DNA of 64,000 nt. Source: Typha latifolia. Lineage: Eukaryota; Streptophyta; Magnoliopsida; Poales; Typhaceae. The DNA lies in assembly GCA_019914945.1 (NCBI GenBank), contig CM034103.1, positions 7,068,001 to 7,132,000 of the forward strand, written 5' to 3'. The first letter of the stretch is position 1. Each line of letters opens with the position of its first letter. The translations under genes were made by a program, and so were the position numbers. The notes under the pieces are model-generated. The model worked only from the letters and a program-made list of their open reading frames with translations. It was not told where the DNA came from and searched no databases. This document shows positions 10,861 to 22,663 of this stretch, in pieces.

Positions 10861-11284
10861 TATGATGATTTATTAGGCTTTAGAATTTCTACTTATCTTT
10901 ATAACTAGCTAGATTTTTAATTATAAATAAAAATATAAATATAGATAAAAACCTAATTATAATTAAATTATATCTTGATTAATTAGGAACTATGTAGTCA
11001 TTATTTTATAAAATAATAAATAAATAAATAAATACGTAAGCATAGTATTTTATTTGTTACAAAATAATAATGTATGATGATTTATTAGGCTTTAGAATTT
11101 CTACTTATCTTTATAACTAGCTAGATTTTTAATTATAAATAAAAATAAAAATATAGATAAAAACCTAATTATAATTAAATTATATCTTGATTAATTAGGA
11201 ACTATGTAGTCATTATTTTATAAAATAATAAATAAATAAATAAATACGTAAGCATAGTATTTTATTTGTTACAAAATAATAATG
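10861..11284. repeat. 212-bp tandem duplication in the long LTR
   Basis: 10861-11072 and 11073-11284 are two head-to-tail copies that differ, by eye, at one base. Both are AT-rich and contain (AAAT)n. The related LTRs elsewhere in the window have no such duplication at this point. This suggests a recent private event after insertion. Confidence 0.9.
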
Positions 11285-11574
11285 TATAATAAACTATTAG
11301 AATTACTTAAAATGTATCTTATTCTACAAATTTGATAAATATAATTTAAAAATCTATATATTAATCTAATAGAGATATAAATAAATAAATATAAGTATTA
11401 CCTATATTTATACCTAATTAATCATTAATCATACAAATTATAATTAATAATAAACATATTACAGAATATATATTGTTAGTAAAATAATTAATGTCTAAAT
11501 AATCTATTTGTATTAATTAAGAAGGAAAAGCCTAAATAAATAACATCAATACTACGGTGCTGGGCCGAGAAAGA

Positions 11575-11812
11575 GAAGGAGAAGAAGCCGAGAAAGAGAA
11601 GGAGAAGAAGCCGAGGAAGAAGAAGAAAAAGAAAGAAGAAAGAAGAAGAAGAAGAAGAAGAAGAAGAAGAAGAAGAGGAGAAGAAGGGACGAGAGGATGG
11701 AGGGGGTTGCGGACTTGGGCTGGCGGAAAGGGCACCGGCCGCTGGTGGCCAACCAGCGGCTGGTGGCTCTGCTTCGACGAGCTCGAGCTTAGGTATTACC
11801 GCGCGCGCGTGG

Positions 11813-11858
<46 letters not shown>

Positions 11859-11972
11859 GAGAGAGGGGAAAGGGAGGCTCACCGGCGTTAGTGGAGGTGG
11901 CGACGGCAGCGGCAGGCTGACGGTAGTAGATAGAGGGAGAGAGAAAGAGAGAAAAGTGAGAGAGAGACCGAA

Positions 11973-12019
<47 letters not shown>

Positions 12020-12020
12020 A
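11575..12020. repeat. GAA and GA low-complexity tracts
   Basis: (GAA)n lies at about 11630-11690 and (GA)n at about 11815-11865 and 11965-12015, in the U3 side of the long LTR. Long apparent reading frames across them on both strands encode only Ser/Leu/Phe or Arg/Glu/Lys runs and are not genes. Confidence 0.9.
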
Positions 12021-12171
12021 AAGGGTGAGAGGCGGTGGGGAAGGAGACCGCGGCGGGGCCCACCACGCCAGCTGGCCCGGCCAAGTTGGCCGGGCCGACA
12101 CTTGGGGCGTGTGACACCCTCCTCATCTGCCACTGCATGGCACGAGGTTGTCGTGCCATTGGGTTGTTACA

Positions 12172-13352
12172 GTATTGCATATCGATATTATCATCCAAGC
12201 CCTCGGCTCCACATCATCGCACCACCGTGCGAAAATCATGAGCCATTGCTCATGGAGGCCCTCATCCTGCATCATCAAGTACCTCTAGGTCTAAATCATC
12301 CTACCCTTCTCTCTCTCTCTCTCTATCTTAAATACCTTAAAAGGGTACAACTCTTGTCGATCGATAGTAAATCGCCTATCGCCCGACGAAATGGCTGCTT
12401 GATTGTTTGGGATCAACAGTCTAAGACTTCAAGCGTGGGCTCTATTACATATAAGTATAAGAATATCCCCCACCCTAACCTTGGCTAGGGAGGTATCGGG
12501 TACTGTTGAGACGCAGTAGTCAACCCCTTTTATTATCATGCACCTATGCAACTAGCATGATACTATCCAACACAGGAAGCATAATGTAACACCCATCATT
12601 ATCATATTTTGCATGCTAAACACATGATCATGCCCAATAAGTATGCGAAGACATCATAATATGTGAAATCTTACCAAACCATAAAATATAATTACCATGC
12701 ATGACGTGCGATAATAACGGTAAGGAAACATGTGCACATGCATGATATCTGTATATGATGATTTCATAAAGTACGATATTTCATTCTTCATATTACTCTA
12801 GATTATAGAAGTTTCAGTTGCCTGAACCACTTTCCTAACACTAGCTACAATTACGCCACGAGATCATCCTCATAGGGTACAGAGTCCACCTCGATATAAA
12901 AAGTAAATAAAAAGCATGAGCACAATAATCCTACCACTAATTAGTTAAATAATCTTATGGACGTTCACTACCGACTTAGGTAGGTCCATCTCGTAATTTC
13001 TACCCCTATTAATTAGGTAGAGCCGACACAACTATACCAATGCCTGATGTGTTATTAAGCGTAATAAAAAATATTCTCCTCAAACTATCGCCCAAATCAC
13101 TATTATCAAAATTATGAGAGATAGCATAGACAATATTTAATTAATAAATTTTTGTCAAAAGAAAATGCAACTTGCTTAATATCATTTTCCTACATTTATC
13201 TGTATTAATTTTCTGATACGAGCAATTAATACAGATACACCCGGACCACCGACTCTTTTGATAAATTTCAATTAGCCCAAAATTATAATCAGCAAAAGTT
13301 TATATCCAATTGGAGCTAGTTCCTAATATGTGTTATTTGTAACGACACTGTT
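12172..13352. other. Unclassified, no gene seen
   Basis: About 1.2 kb with no recognisable coding sequence. A short CT run lies at 12306-12327. TGTAACACCC at 12588 resembles the minus-strand end of a Tekay-type LTR, and the following AT-rich DNA (ATGAGCACAATAATCC and similar) could be a diverged LTR. The part before 12588 matches nothing else that I recognise in the window. Confidence 0.4.
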
Positions 13353-14017
13353 TGATATGATTCAGACATCACCGATGGTGTCTCGAGCATGGATACACTT
13401 TTGGGGTGTCTTTTATTCTTATTTTAGTGTTTATTTCATAGAAGAATAAGTTTTCTGTAGGTCGCGTTTGAACGCGGATGGAGTGCGTTCGAACGCGCTT
13501 GTGAACGCCTGCATCAGGTTCGCAAAAAATAGATAACGCGAAATGTGTGTTCGAACACGATCGACGAAAATCTACTATTTTAGGGTTAATAATTGCCATT
13601 TTTGAATTGTTTGGTTAGCCTCTAAAGGTGTAGATGGCAACCATGGAATCATTATTGAATCAATTGAGTTTTGCCCTAGCCTCCTTCATCTTCTTCTCTC
13701 TCATTCTCTCGTTCCCCGGCGTCACCGCTTCTAACCTCCCTCGACCGGCCACTCACCCTAGTCCCTTAGGGGCGGTCCACTCGTCCCCCTTCTTCTAATC
13801 TATTTATCATCTTGCCCTAACCCCTTCCATCACCCATAACCCTTCCACCACCACTTATTCACTGGTGCCACCCTATTATCGCCGGTCCACCGCCCTCTTC
13901 CATCACCAAGGATCTCGTGCCTCCATCCACGAATTTTAAGACAGACTCCCTAACATTTTTCTACTAATCAGATGATATCTCGAGATCCCATCGTCCGATT
14001 TGCCTGAAACTTGGACA
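13353..14017 (+). repeat. LTR family A, 3'-truncated
   Basis: It starts TGATATGATTCAGAC and follows LTR A through the palindrome cluster (13467-13560), TATA region, R and U5. It then jumps at about 14017 from the U5 sequence GCCTGAAACTTGGA directly to the bases just before the gag start. The LTR end and PBS are therefore deleted. Confidence 0.85.
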
Positions 14018-14030
14018 CGCGCTTCCTATG

Positions 14031-14252
14031 ATGACAACCAGAGCCACGGCTGCATGGCGAGATGAGGAAGATGAGATTTCCCTAATAGAGGATGGGAAAT
14101 GGTTGCGGGGACTTCCACCTATTGAATTGCCCGACCAAATTTGAAAACGGAAGAGCCTAGCGTTCAAGCCATGTTTGGGTCTCTTTCCGAATAGATGGCC
14201 ATCAATAATCAGATAATAATGGAGATGATGCAGGAAATACGAGCATGGCCAA
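14031..14252 (+). pseudogene. LTR A element Gag N-terminus
   Basis: The start MTTRATAAWRDEEDE parallels MTTTRSMAARRDDEEE of the better preserved copy at 22274. It is followed by a GTST-like segment and by SLSEQMAINNQ. Stops interrupt it within 60 codons. The gag-like sequence ends at about 14252, where unrelated sequence begins. Confidence 0.75.
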
Positions 14253-15120
14253 AACCTTCTTCAACAATCATGGCAATCGCAAGGCAGCATGGAGAGCCCT
14301 CCGCAGCATACCCAACATCCTCCACGGCCTCCTAGTTCCCCACAAAAGTAGGGGAGAGTTTGGCTATCCAGTAAGATCGAGCTTCTACACCCCGACCCAT
14401 GGTCAGCTGCAATGAATCGCCACTGGCTACAATGGAATCCTAACCATTGTAGCAGCCCTCGGAACCTCCACATCTTCCCATCCACCGGAGACCTCGCCGT
14501 CAAACCACAAAAGGCTGGCCGCACCCTTCCCGATCCCTGCAGAAATGGCGAAGAGTCCAGCTTCATTGCTGCAATTTCCTCTAGCGAGCTCGATGGTTGG
14601 AAAGGTTCTTTCGACATCAGAACGGAGTTCTTTGATGAGTCAACAATCGTGCGAACCACTGTTGAATGGAGGAAAACCACACATGGTAGCAAGATATCCC
14701 TCATCAGGAATCCTCATTAGTGGTGAGGGAGATGATTCGGAACCGCAAGTTCCAGCACTTGGGCCGCCTTACACCACCTCCCTTTGTAACAATGGTGAGT
14801 CGGCAACCAGGAAGAAATCACATATGGCCTCTAGCGACCATCCACCATTCTCCTTGGTCAATCGATTGTCGACCGCGACAGCGTCAGCACCGACGATGAC
14901 GTTGCAATACCGGGCTGAGCTACAACTTGAAAGAGAAGGCCTCAATCTTCTACCCACGGTAGCATCAGCCGTTGATGGCCCCGTAAAGACCTCGAAGGCT
15001 GCTGCTTTTCTCACCCAGACGGCTAAAAGCTTCTTGCCATGGCTGTGACTAAACAGAGAAGAAAGAGATGAAGATTTTGGTTTTGCCAAACTCAGCCTTC
15101 CACAACAGTCGACCACCGTG
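14253..15120 (+). other. Non-retroviral insert shared by two LTR A elements
   Basis: About 870 bp that does not encode Gag or Pol. It matches, in the same position after the gag start, the minus-strand sequence at 54230-55095. Short open frames exist on both strands, but no domain was recognised. It may be a captured host sequence, a diverged internal region or a family-specific spacer. The match ends at the LTR C fragment beginning at 15121. Confidence 0.6.
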
Positions 15121-15746
15121 ATTTTGTTTTAGGACTTGTTGGCTAGCCTCTATAAATATGTGGATGGCAGCCAACTTCATTATGCTATTGGAATATTGAT
15201 TTCTTGTCTCCTATCTTCTCTCTAGACTCTCTCCCTCCTCTCTATTCACCATCCTTCCATCTCTACCGTTGGCAAGGTTTCTCCGAACTTCTAATCTCCC
15301 TCGATTGTCGAGCCACCCCTCTTCTTTGGGATCTTGACCACTTCGTTCCCTTCGTCTATATCCCTAAATCACATCCACAATCCACCTTTATCTGCATATC
15401 CATCCATAACCCTAACATCCACTCCACCCATCACCTACGTTATTCCGTATTTTCGTCCCTTCTATGCTTCGAATCTGAGAAGGGCATAAATATGGAAGTT
15501 GTAAATCAGGAAGTTATGGATCTAACCCAATTAGTTTCATAATTTTTTAACTATTGTAGAATATCTGACGAATATTTTTCCATAGTTGCGCAGACTGATT
15601 CCTGTAATACATCTAGATTTTGAAGGAATCTTTGCGTCGCCTATCTTTAGTTCGAGAATCTAACAAGTGGTATCAGAGCTTATCAAAGTGGTATCAGAGC
15701 ATATCAAATTGGTATCAAAGTTTATCATTGGTATCAGAGTCTAACA
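15121..15746 (+). repeat. LTR family C, 5'-truncated
   Basis: It begins in the middle of the LTR at TTTTAGGACTTGTTGGCTAG with TATA-like CTATAAATATG. It runs through R-U5 to the end GAGTCTAACA. U3 is missing. The last 80 bp hold four PBS-like units (GTGGTATCAGAGC and variants). Confidence 0.82.
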
Positions 15747-18290
15747 TTATTACAACTCCACCTACCATAAAATAAATTTCGTCCTTGAAATTAAAAGATG
15801 ACTGACTACTGGTGCAAGATTAATTGACAAATCTAGAAATAAAATTCTTTTATGAGCTACTATCGTGAGTTAAAGTCTTAGCCGACTTACCAAGATTAAC
15901 TAGCGATTAGCAGGAACATTGACGATGAAATTTAAATATATTAAGAATTTACTCTTATACTACAAGTGACTATGAAAATACTCCACACAAAAACTCCTTG
16001 AGATAGGGCAAAAATTGAAATTTGCTCACTAATGATCATTATAATGCGCGCCCTAGCTTGGGATACTACATCGCCAATCCTTAAGCTAAACTTAACTCAT
16101 AAAATCTAATTAGATAAAGCAAGGAACTGCAGTCACTTGGTATCCATCACAACTAAAGGTCTTAATCGCTTATTTATAAGAATCATCATTTAAAACCCAT
16201 TTATAGCAAAAGTGAGTAGACCATTAACTTAACTCTTACATTACGGATTACTACATAGATATGTCGAGATTACAAAATCCCCGATCCAAATGTCGAAATC
16301 AGATTTTGCGCACGAATACTCACCCTACTAAACGCCCAGCTTAGGATACCATACAATAAAGACTTTATAAAATAAGAACTTTAGCTATAGGGTTCTACTT
16401 GGATTCTACTGACAAATTCAACTATTCCTTCGTCATGGACCGAAATCACAGGTTTAAGATTATTAGGCTAACTAGTTAAGACAAGAAATCACAGACACCC
16501 AAATCAATTGTCATAAAGCTTATCCTAGTAAAACCCAACTATAGGCTTCTCTCACAGTCCAAAATAATCCAAACAATTTGTAACATTGAGTCCACTTTTA
16601 CAAGTTGATTATATATAGTCATCTCCCAACAATATTAATATACCATTAACATGCTCTTAATAGTTTGAATTTTTCATATAACGGTCTACTAGAGTTTCTA
16701 TCAACGGAAAATTCATTCTTACTACCAACGAATTAAGGAAGGACCACCCGTTAACAGTAAAATGTTGATCTCACATTATAACACCAATCACAGAAGTTCA
16801 TTTCACTATAATGACTTTCAAACAATTTGCATTGTCTACTCTTCAAATTTTAATTAAAGTCTAGTAAGAATAAATTTGAAATGCATATTATGTTGTTACC
16901 ATACTCATCTTTAGGTGATTCAAACTTGTATATAAGTATTCCAATTCCTACATTATGGCAACTCTAGTTGGTCACTAGCTAGCATCCCTTAAATACAAAA
17001 TTACTAAAGGATGGTTAGTTCTTCTCCCGCGGACATTCATTCATACTTAATAATTTTATACTCATGACCTTGCTATCATATCCCCTACAGTTTCAAATAC
17101 GAGGCAATATCCACCCCAAATTAGGTTGCAGAACAAAGAAGGAATAGCATGTTTTAATAATCTCGACACATCTTCAATAAGACAACAGTCTAATACTACT
17201 TATCCTCGTCGTCACAAACATTATTGCATAATAATAAGGAAAAACTCAAGCATGGAATACTCAACTTACTATGTTGTTTTAGAAATTTAGCTATCTGCAA
17301 GACTAACAATTCATAGCTTGTAGGAAACACCATTATTAAAAGGCTTACATAGAGTTGCATTTCACTTGTTCTTCAAATATTACTGGAAGTTCAAATTATG
17401 CTCCATCATGATTTATATTTGCAGAAGTTCTAACAACTCAATTATTTAAATGCAACAATTACTCACTAAAGGTTTAACTGTCCACGTAACCCCTTAAATA
17501 ATTTTTTTTTCAACCTCCTACTTCAATTATTAGAAGAATAAAAGTACAACACTGTCATGATGTAATACTTAGAAATTTCACCCGGGGTAATGATCGAGGG
17601 TTCCAAAATACTCAGCCACACAGAGTTTAATTTCCCCTACAAATCTGTATTGGTTGCTAGTCTGCTTTCACTCATCGGTAGAATTATGCAATCCTAATTT
17701 AATACTAGACAACTTGAAGACAACCCCTCTTACATTCTTATTAGTAAATAAAATCAAGGTAGGTAAAAGAAACTAATTAACATCTAAACATTTATCATCA
17801 CGTGACTAAACCTTTTGACAACTAAGGCAATGAACGCGCACTCATTAATGGATGGGTGACAGGTACTGATGACAAACCTATGCCAAAGAGATCACTAACA
17901 TCACTAACTGACGCATTGCTAACATCTAAGCTGATCTGGTAATCCTGATGCATGCACTTAGTCACTTGTCATAAAAGCCCAATTCGTGAGAGTACACAAC
18001 ACTTTTTTCTGAAACAAAATGAAAGAAAAACAACGTAAAATAAAGTAATAAACAAAAATGGCGTTAAAACAAATATGGTGTACCATGAAAAATCAGACAA
18101 GTGACAATTATGCCGGCAGTCAATCTACCACCTAATTTTCTCTCCAACCAACTCGGCTCACAACGGATGACTTGCACAACTCTACAAATAGGATACTCAC
18201 TAAACCTCCGAATAAAAAGCTCAACATATTAGGGTATAATAAAGGTCAATTACCTATGCTGATCAGGACAATTAACATCCCTAACATTAA
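15747..18290 (-). other. Non-coding 3' internal region of a minus-strand element
   Basis: About 2.5 kb, AT-rich, with no frame above 60 codons. At its left end the minus strand reads AAGGACGAAATTTATTTTATG, then GGTAGGTGGAG, then TGTAATAA. This is the layout usually seen just before a gypsy 3' LTR, and only the first 8 bases of that LTR remain. It leads on its right into an LTR A gag on the same strand. It may be degraded pol or a large non-coding internal domain. Confidence 0.5.
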
Positions 18291-19074
18291 AACTCAAGAA
18301 TATGAGCACTAAACTACTCATCGTACCACGCACATTAGCTGCCTGAAACCAATGAAGTGCCGCATCTTCAAGGTGGAAACTCATAAGCGTCACCTATGCT
18401 CTTCTATTGTAGCTTGCTACGTGAAAAGTTGTTCCACCCTATACAACCAATCGACCGGGTCGCCACCTTTGAACTTCGGAAAGTTGAGACGCATAGTTCG
18501 CCCACGGATACCGTTGTCTTGATCTAGATTATATCCGAGCCCTTGTCTAACCTGAGGAGAATGCATAATGAATGGTTGATGATTCCTCCTACGGTTTATA
18601 TTAACTCAACGCGGTTCCAGTTCGTCTTTCTCCGCCCAAGGGTCTAGACCTCCAAGATAATCGCCGTTTAGGTTTGTCCGACGGACGGGCTCACCTGCAA
18701 ATTGGCCTAGTGGAACCACCCTTACTGGTCCCTGCCCAAAGGGTTGTGGCAGCAAGGGTTCTTGCTAGTGAAGGTTCTTAACCGATGGCGGTGGGTTCAT
18801 GGTGGTAGACTCGCGTCGGGGGGTCGTCGGTGCGTTTTCGATCAGCATGGCTTCTCTCGTCAGCCATATTTCCCGCATCATCATCTGATTATTGATGGTC
18901 ATCTATTCAGAAAGTGATCCGACCATGGATTGAATGGTCGGGAAATGACTCTTCCATATTCATATTCGGTCGGGCGGTTCCGCGGGTGGAGGTTCCCATA
19001 GTCGTTTCCCCCTCCTCCATTTGGGAGATCTCATCCTCCTCGTTTTGCCGTGCGGCCATGGCTTTGGTTGTCAT
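18291..19074 (-). pseudogene. LTR A element Gag
   Basis: The start at 19074 reads MTTKAMAARQNEEDE. A GTSTRGTARPN segment follows, then a proline-rich linker. The capsid-like domain near 18450-18500 (LNFPKFKGGDPVDWLYRVEQLF) follows, and near 18350 codons for HLEDAALHWFQAAN. Several stops and frame changes occur. This copy retains the capsid domain that is missing from the element at 21535-24876. Confidence 0.8.
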
Positions 19075-19102
19075 CATAGGAAGCACGTGTCCGAGAAATG
19101 AT

Positions 19103-19115
19103 GGCTCTGATACCA
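19103..19115 (-). other. Primer-binding site (initiator tRNA-Met)
   Basis: TGGTATCAGAGCC on the minus strand, 3 nt after the LTR end GATCGTATCA, and about 30 nt before the gag start. Confidence 0.9.
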
Positions 19116-19118
19116 CTT

Positions 19119-19909
19119 TGATACGATCTTCCCTGGATTATGTTTGATCTATCTCATTATCACTTCTGGGTAGGAGACCTTACATAGAACTTTAGAAGGC
19201 GATTTATGAAGATATAATCATCGGATTAACATGAAATTTTAATAAGTCGTAGAGCTAGAAAAGAGCTTTCCAACAAATCTAATGTTAGTGATTCGGATAG
19301 CGGGATCAGGAGATATCTTTGGATAAGTGGGAAAACATCAGGGAGTCCGATTTACAAGGTTCAGATTAGAATGTGATTTTGGATCCGCAGATGGAGGCAC
19401 GAGATCCTAGGTGGAATATGGAGGTGGTAGGCAAACGGTAATGGGTGGCACCAGCAAGGAAGGTGGTGGGGAAGGATTATGGATGGTGGAAAGGGCTAGG
19501 GCGAAGGTAGAGAGAGATTTGAAGAAGGAGAGGAGTGGGTCGACCCTAAGGGAGTGGGGTGAGTTGCCAGTCGAGGGAGGCTAGAGGCTGCGGAGCCGTG
19601 GGATGAGAGAATGAGACGGAAGGAGAGGAAGAAGATTAGGGCAAGAAACTAAATTCATTGATCATCTCCTTTTTGGTTGCCATCCACACCTTAAGAGGCT
19701 AACCAAACAAGACAAAATGATAATTATTAACCCTAGAAATAGTGAATTGCAGACATTCGCAAGGGCGTTCGAATGCACCCTCTCCCGCGTTCCAACACAA
19801 CCTACAAAAATTTTATTTTTCTCTAAATAAAATAAATAACACAATTAGAAAAGACACTTGTAAGGTGTATCTATGCTCGAGACGACTAGGTGAAGTCTGA
19901 ATCGTATCA
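19119..19909 (-). repeat. LTR family A, 5' LTR of a minus-strand element
   Basis: On the minus strand it starts TGATACGATTCAGAC at 19909 and ends GATCGTATCA at 19119, 791 bp. It has a reduced palindrome region (about 19745-19800) and a single LTR end with no tandem PBS-like units. Its matching 3' LTR is not in the window. The left part of the element appears truncated. Confidence 0.88.
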
Positions 19910-19977
19910 TACGAGAGATGTTGGATCAAGGCATTATCCAGCCAAGCCATAGCGCATACTCTTCACTAGTGCTCTAG
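19910..19977 (+). pseudogene. Gypsy reverse transcriptase fragment, left half
   Basis: Encodes REMLDQGIIQPSHSAYSS, the conserved start of gypsy RT. The next RT residues (RKNDNS, QFCMDYRALNVIT) are found only at 49241-49348, so this gene was opened by the nested block between them. Confidence 0.82.
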
Positions 19978-20850
19978 TGTAATGCCTCTGTATGGCATGG
20001 GAACGTGCACGCCCACGCGCCCAGACAGTAGGCGCGACGCATGCGATAGGTCGGACGAGGCCCATCGTGCATAGATACACTCCTATGCCCATATAATTAT
20101 GACATCATCAAATAAAACCTATTAACATATCAATGCTCATATAATCCATCACCAAATAAATCATACTATTAACCAAATAAGCCTGTTAACATAAGAATAT
20201 TTAAGTCCACAATAACCATACTAGACAAATCATCAAGATACAACTAAAATCACTAATACATGAGTACACTATAATCCCAGCTGTATTACACAAATCATCG
20301 TTTATATAATGGAGTACAATATCAAATAATGGTACAACTTAATATCTAGATAAACTATCTTCTATACCATCTCACGTCTATATTTCACCTCATATTTGCT
20401 CTAAAATATCTCCTCAGGATATCTCAAATTGCTATCACATACCATAATATCTATGGAGCTAGAAAAAAAATAAAGAGTCATGAGAAAAAGGCTCAATGAA
20501 TAGACCTTATCCCGAATCAGTGATGCCAAATAGAGAAGAAATCGTGTACTAGATAATATGAATCATATAAGAGCATTATGTCATGAATGAGTATATGAAT
20601 GTATCCTCAATATTATATAAATAAAATATAAATATCATGTCATAACTTATCAAAGTATATATAATTCTTGATAATGTATAAACAATCTCTATGTTATACC
20701 ATCATCATAACTCTCTCTCAATATGACACATATGATGCATGCCAACCATGACCATACTATGATATCAAATGCAACCACATATGATGCATATTGACCACTT
20801 GATAATTAGGTATATTAGGATAATAAAATCATATGCATTTCTCAACATCA
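19978..20850 (-). repeat. Tekay-type LTR, distal (3') part
   Basis: It begins at the LTR end (TGTAATGCC on the plus strand) and follows the long LTR up to ATTTCTCAACATCA. There a second element begins at 20851. The sequence resumes without loss at 44174 (TGATCATTACTGAG), judged by the intact copies near 10015 and 41890. Confidence 0.82.
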
Positions 20851-21534
20851 TGATAGGCTCTTATACCAATTGATAGGCTCTGATACCAATTGATAGGCTC
20901 TAATACCAATTAATGGGTTCTTGTACCAAAAGGTCGGCTACGGAATAATTCCTTAAGATCTGAATTTATTACAGAAATCAGTCCACGCAATTGTGGAAAA
21001 ATATTCATCAGATATTCTATAGTTAGAAAATTATGAAACCAAGTGGATTAGATTCAAACTTCCTGATCTACAACTTTTATATTTACGCCCTTCGCAGATT
21101 CGAACATCAACTGGGACAAAAACATAGAATTACGTGGGTGATGGTGGTGGTGACGGGTGGAGTGGATGTTAGGGTTATGGATGGGTATGGAGATGAAGGT
21201 GGATGGTGGATGTGATTAAGGGATATAGATGAAGAAAACAAAGTGGTCGAGATCCCAAAGAAGAGGGGTGGTTCGACAATCGAGGGAGAATAGAAGTTAG
21301 GAGAAACCTTGCCAATGGTAGAGGTAGAAGGATGATGAAGAGGGAGGAGGGAGATTAGGGTAGATAGATAAAAGAGAGGCAAGAAATCAATATTCTAATA
21401 GCATAATAAATTTGACTACCATCCACATATATAGAGAAGCTAGCCAACAAGTCCTAAAATAATAAGTAACCCTAATTCTAGAAGATTCCCGCCGATCGCG
21501 TTCGAACGCACAAAAGACGTTATCTGTATGTGCG
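20851..21534 (-). repeat. LTR family C, 3' LTR of the composite (first part)
   Basis: On the minus strand it ends GAGCCTATCA at 20851 after four tandem PBS-like units (CCAATTGATAGGCTCT on the plus strand). It carries R-U5, a TATA-like region near 21425 and the first palindrome. It is interrupted by the LTR A element at 21535-24876 and continues for 89 bp at 24877. CATCA precedes it at 20846-20850 and recurs at 44169-44173. Confidence 0.85.
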
Positions 21535-22232
21535 TGATACGATTCGGACTTCACCGACGTCGTCTCGAGTTTGGATTTATTTTAGGATAAGATTGAGTTT
21601 TAGGATAAGATTGTGTTTTAGGATAAGATTGAGTTGTTGGTTAGCCTATAAAAGTATGTGTAGGGCAACCAAAATTATTATTGAATATTGAGAATTGAGT
21701 TTGCCTTGCCTCCTTCATCTTCTTCGCTCTCGTTCCCTCAATCTCCCGGCGCGACGCCGCTTAATCTCCTCGACAGGCCAATCACCCTAGTCCCTTAGGA
21801 GTGGCCCTCTTCTCCCCTTCTTCCAATTTATCCATCGCTATCTCTAACCTTTCCATCATCCATAACCCTTCCACCATCACTTTTACACCGGTGCCACCCC
21901 ATCAACACCGGCCCTCCACAATCCACCATTACCCAGGATTTCGTGCCTTCATCCACGGAATCCAAAAACAGAGTATCCTGACGTTCGTCCACTAAACGAA
22001 CGATATCTCGAGATCCCCAACTCCGATTCGCCTCAAACTAGATCCGTTGGAAAGCTCTTTTCCGGGCCTACATCATATTAAAATTTCACAGCGATCCAAC
22101 GGTAGGATATTTCGGGATCTGATCTCAAAGTTCCGTGCAAGATCGTAACAATCTGGTATCAGGGCCATAGCACCAAAAGAGGGTTCGTATCAAGCTGGTA
22201 TCAGAGCCTATAGCCGAGGAAGGATCGTAACA
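21535..22232 (+). repeat. 5' LTR of the defective LTR A element
   Basis: 698 bp, starting TGATACGATTCGG and ending GGATCGTAACA. It contains three copies of GGATAAGATTGAGTTTTA instead of the palindrome cluster found in other LTR A copies. A TATA-like CCTATAAAAGT lies near 21645. The last 90 bp repeat LTR end plus TGGTATCAG twice before the true PBS. Confidence 0.92.
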
Positions 22233-22235
22233 ATC

Positions 22236-22248
22236 TGGTATCAGAGCC
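22236..22248 (+). other. Primer-binding site (initiator tRNA-Met)
   Basis: TGGTATCAGAGCC, 3 nt after the LTR end. Two similar sequences lie upstream inside the LTR (near 22155 and 22194), so this is the third in a row. Confidence 0.92.
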
Positions 22249-22273
22249 ACCGTTCCTCGGACAAGCGCTTCCA

Positions 22274-22663
22274 ATGACGACCACCAGATCCATGGCTGCA
22301 CGGCGTGATGATGAAGAAGAGATTCTCCCAATAGAGGAGGAAGAGACGATTGCGGGGACTTCCACCCGCGGAACCATCCGATCTAATCGGAATACGGAAG
22401 AGCCTAGCGTTCTATCCATGTTGGGGTCTATTTCAGAGCAGATGGCCATCAACCACCAGATGATGATGGAGATGATGCGGGAACTACGGGCGCCAAGGGA
22501 AGCAATGTCTAACGGGAAGGCACCATCGACCCCACGACGCGAGTCCACCCCCTTGAATCAATCCTCACCGGTTCAGCCTTTGCAACCACAAGAGCCGCTG
22601 CTACCACCACCCTATGGGCAGAGGCAAGCAAGGATGGTTACACCAGGACCAGTTGCGGGGTGA
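22274..22663 (+). pseudogene. Gag N-terminal region, defective element
   Basis: 129 codons starting MTTTRSMAARRDDEEE. It has an acidic patch, a short amphipathic stretch (SISEQMAINHQMMMEMMREL) and a proline/glutamine-rich tail, and ends at TGA at 22661-22663. The reading continues in another frame with RRVDLNRRRDHQPF. The capsid domain that should follow VRQG is absent (compare 18450-18500). Function: the N-terminal portion of the structural protein only. Confidence 0.82.

Larger units (their letters stand above)
8169..12171 (-). repeat. 5' LTR of the Tekay-type chromovirus
   Basis: On the minus strand it starts TGTAACAACCCAATGG at 12171 and ends GAGTGTTATA at 8169, next to the PBS. It is 4.0 kb long, of which 1.0 kb is an inserted LTR D (8492-9502), leaving about 3.0 kb. 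It carries GA and GAA low-complexity tracts near its start and a 212-bp tandem duplication. It matches the LTRs at 39483-42833, 46194-49240 and 55241-58843. Confidence 0.88.

Noticed and set aside
11488..12198. A 236-codon minus-strand frame and a 185-codon plus-strand frame
   Set aside because: They run through GA and GAA tracts of a long LTR, encode only Ser/Leu/Phe or Arg/Glu/Lys runs, and have no conserved domain.
14261..15116. Host protein-coding gene in the shared LTR A insert
   Set aside because: Frames on both strands are short, interrupted and differ between the two copies. I recognise no domain.
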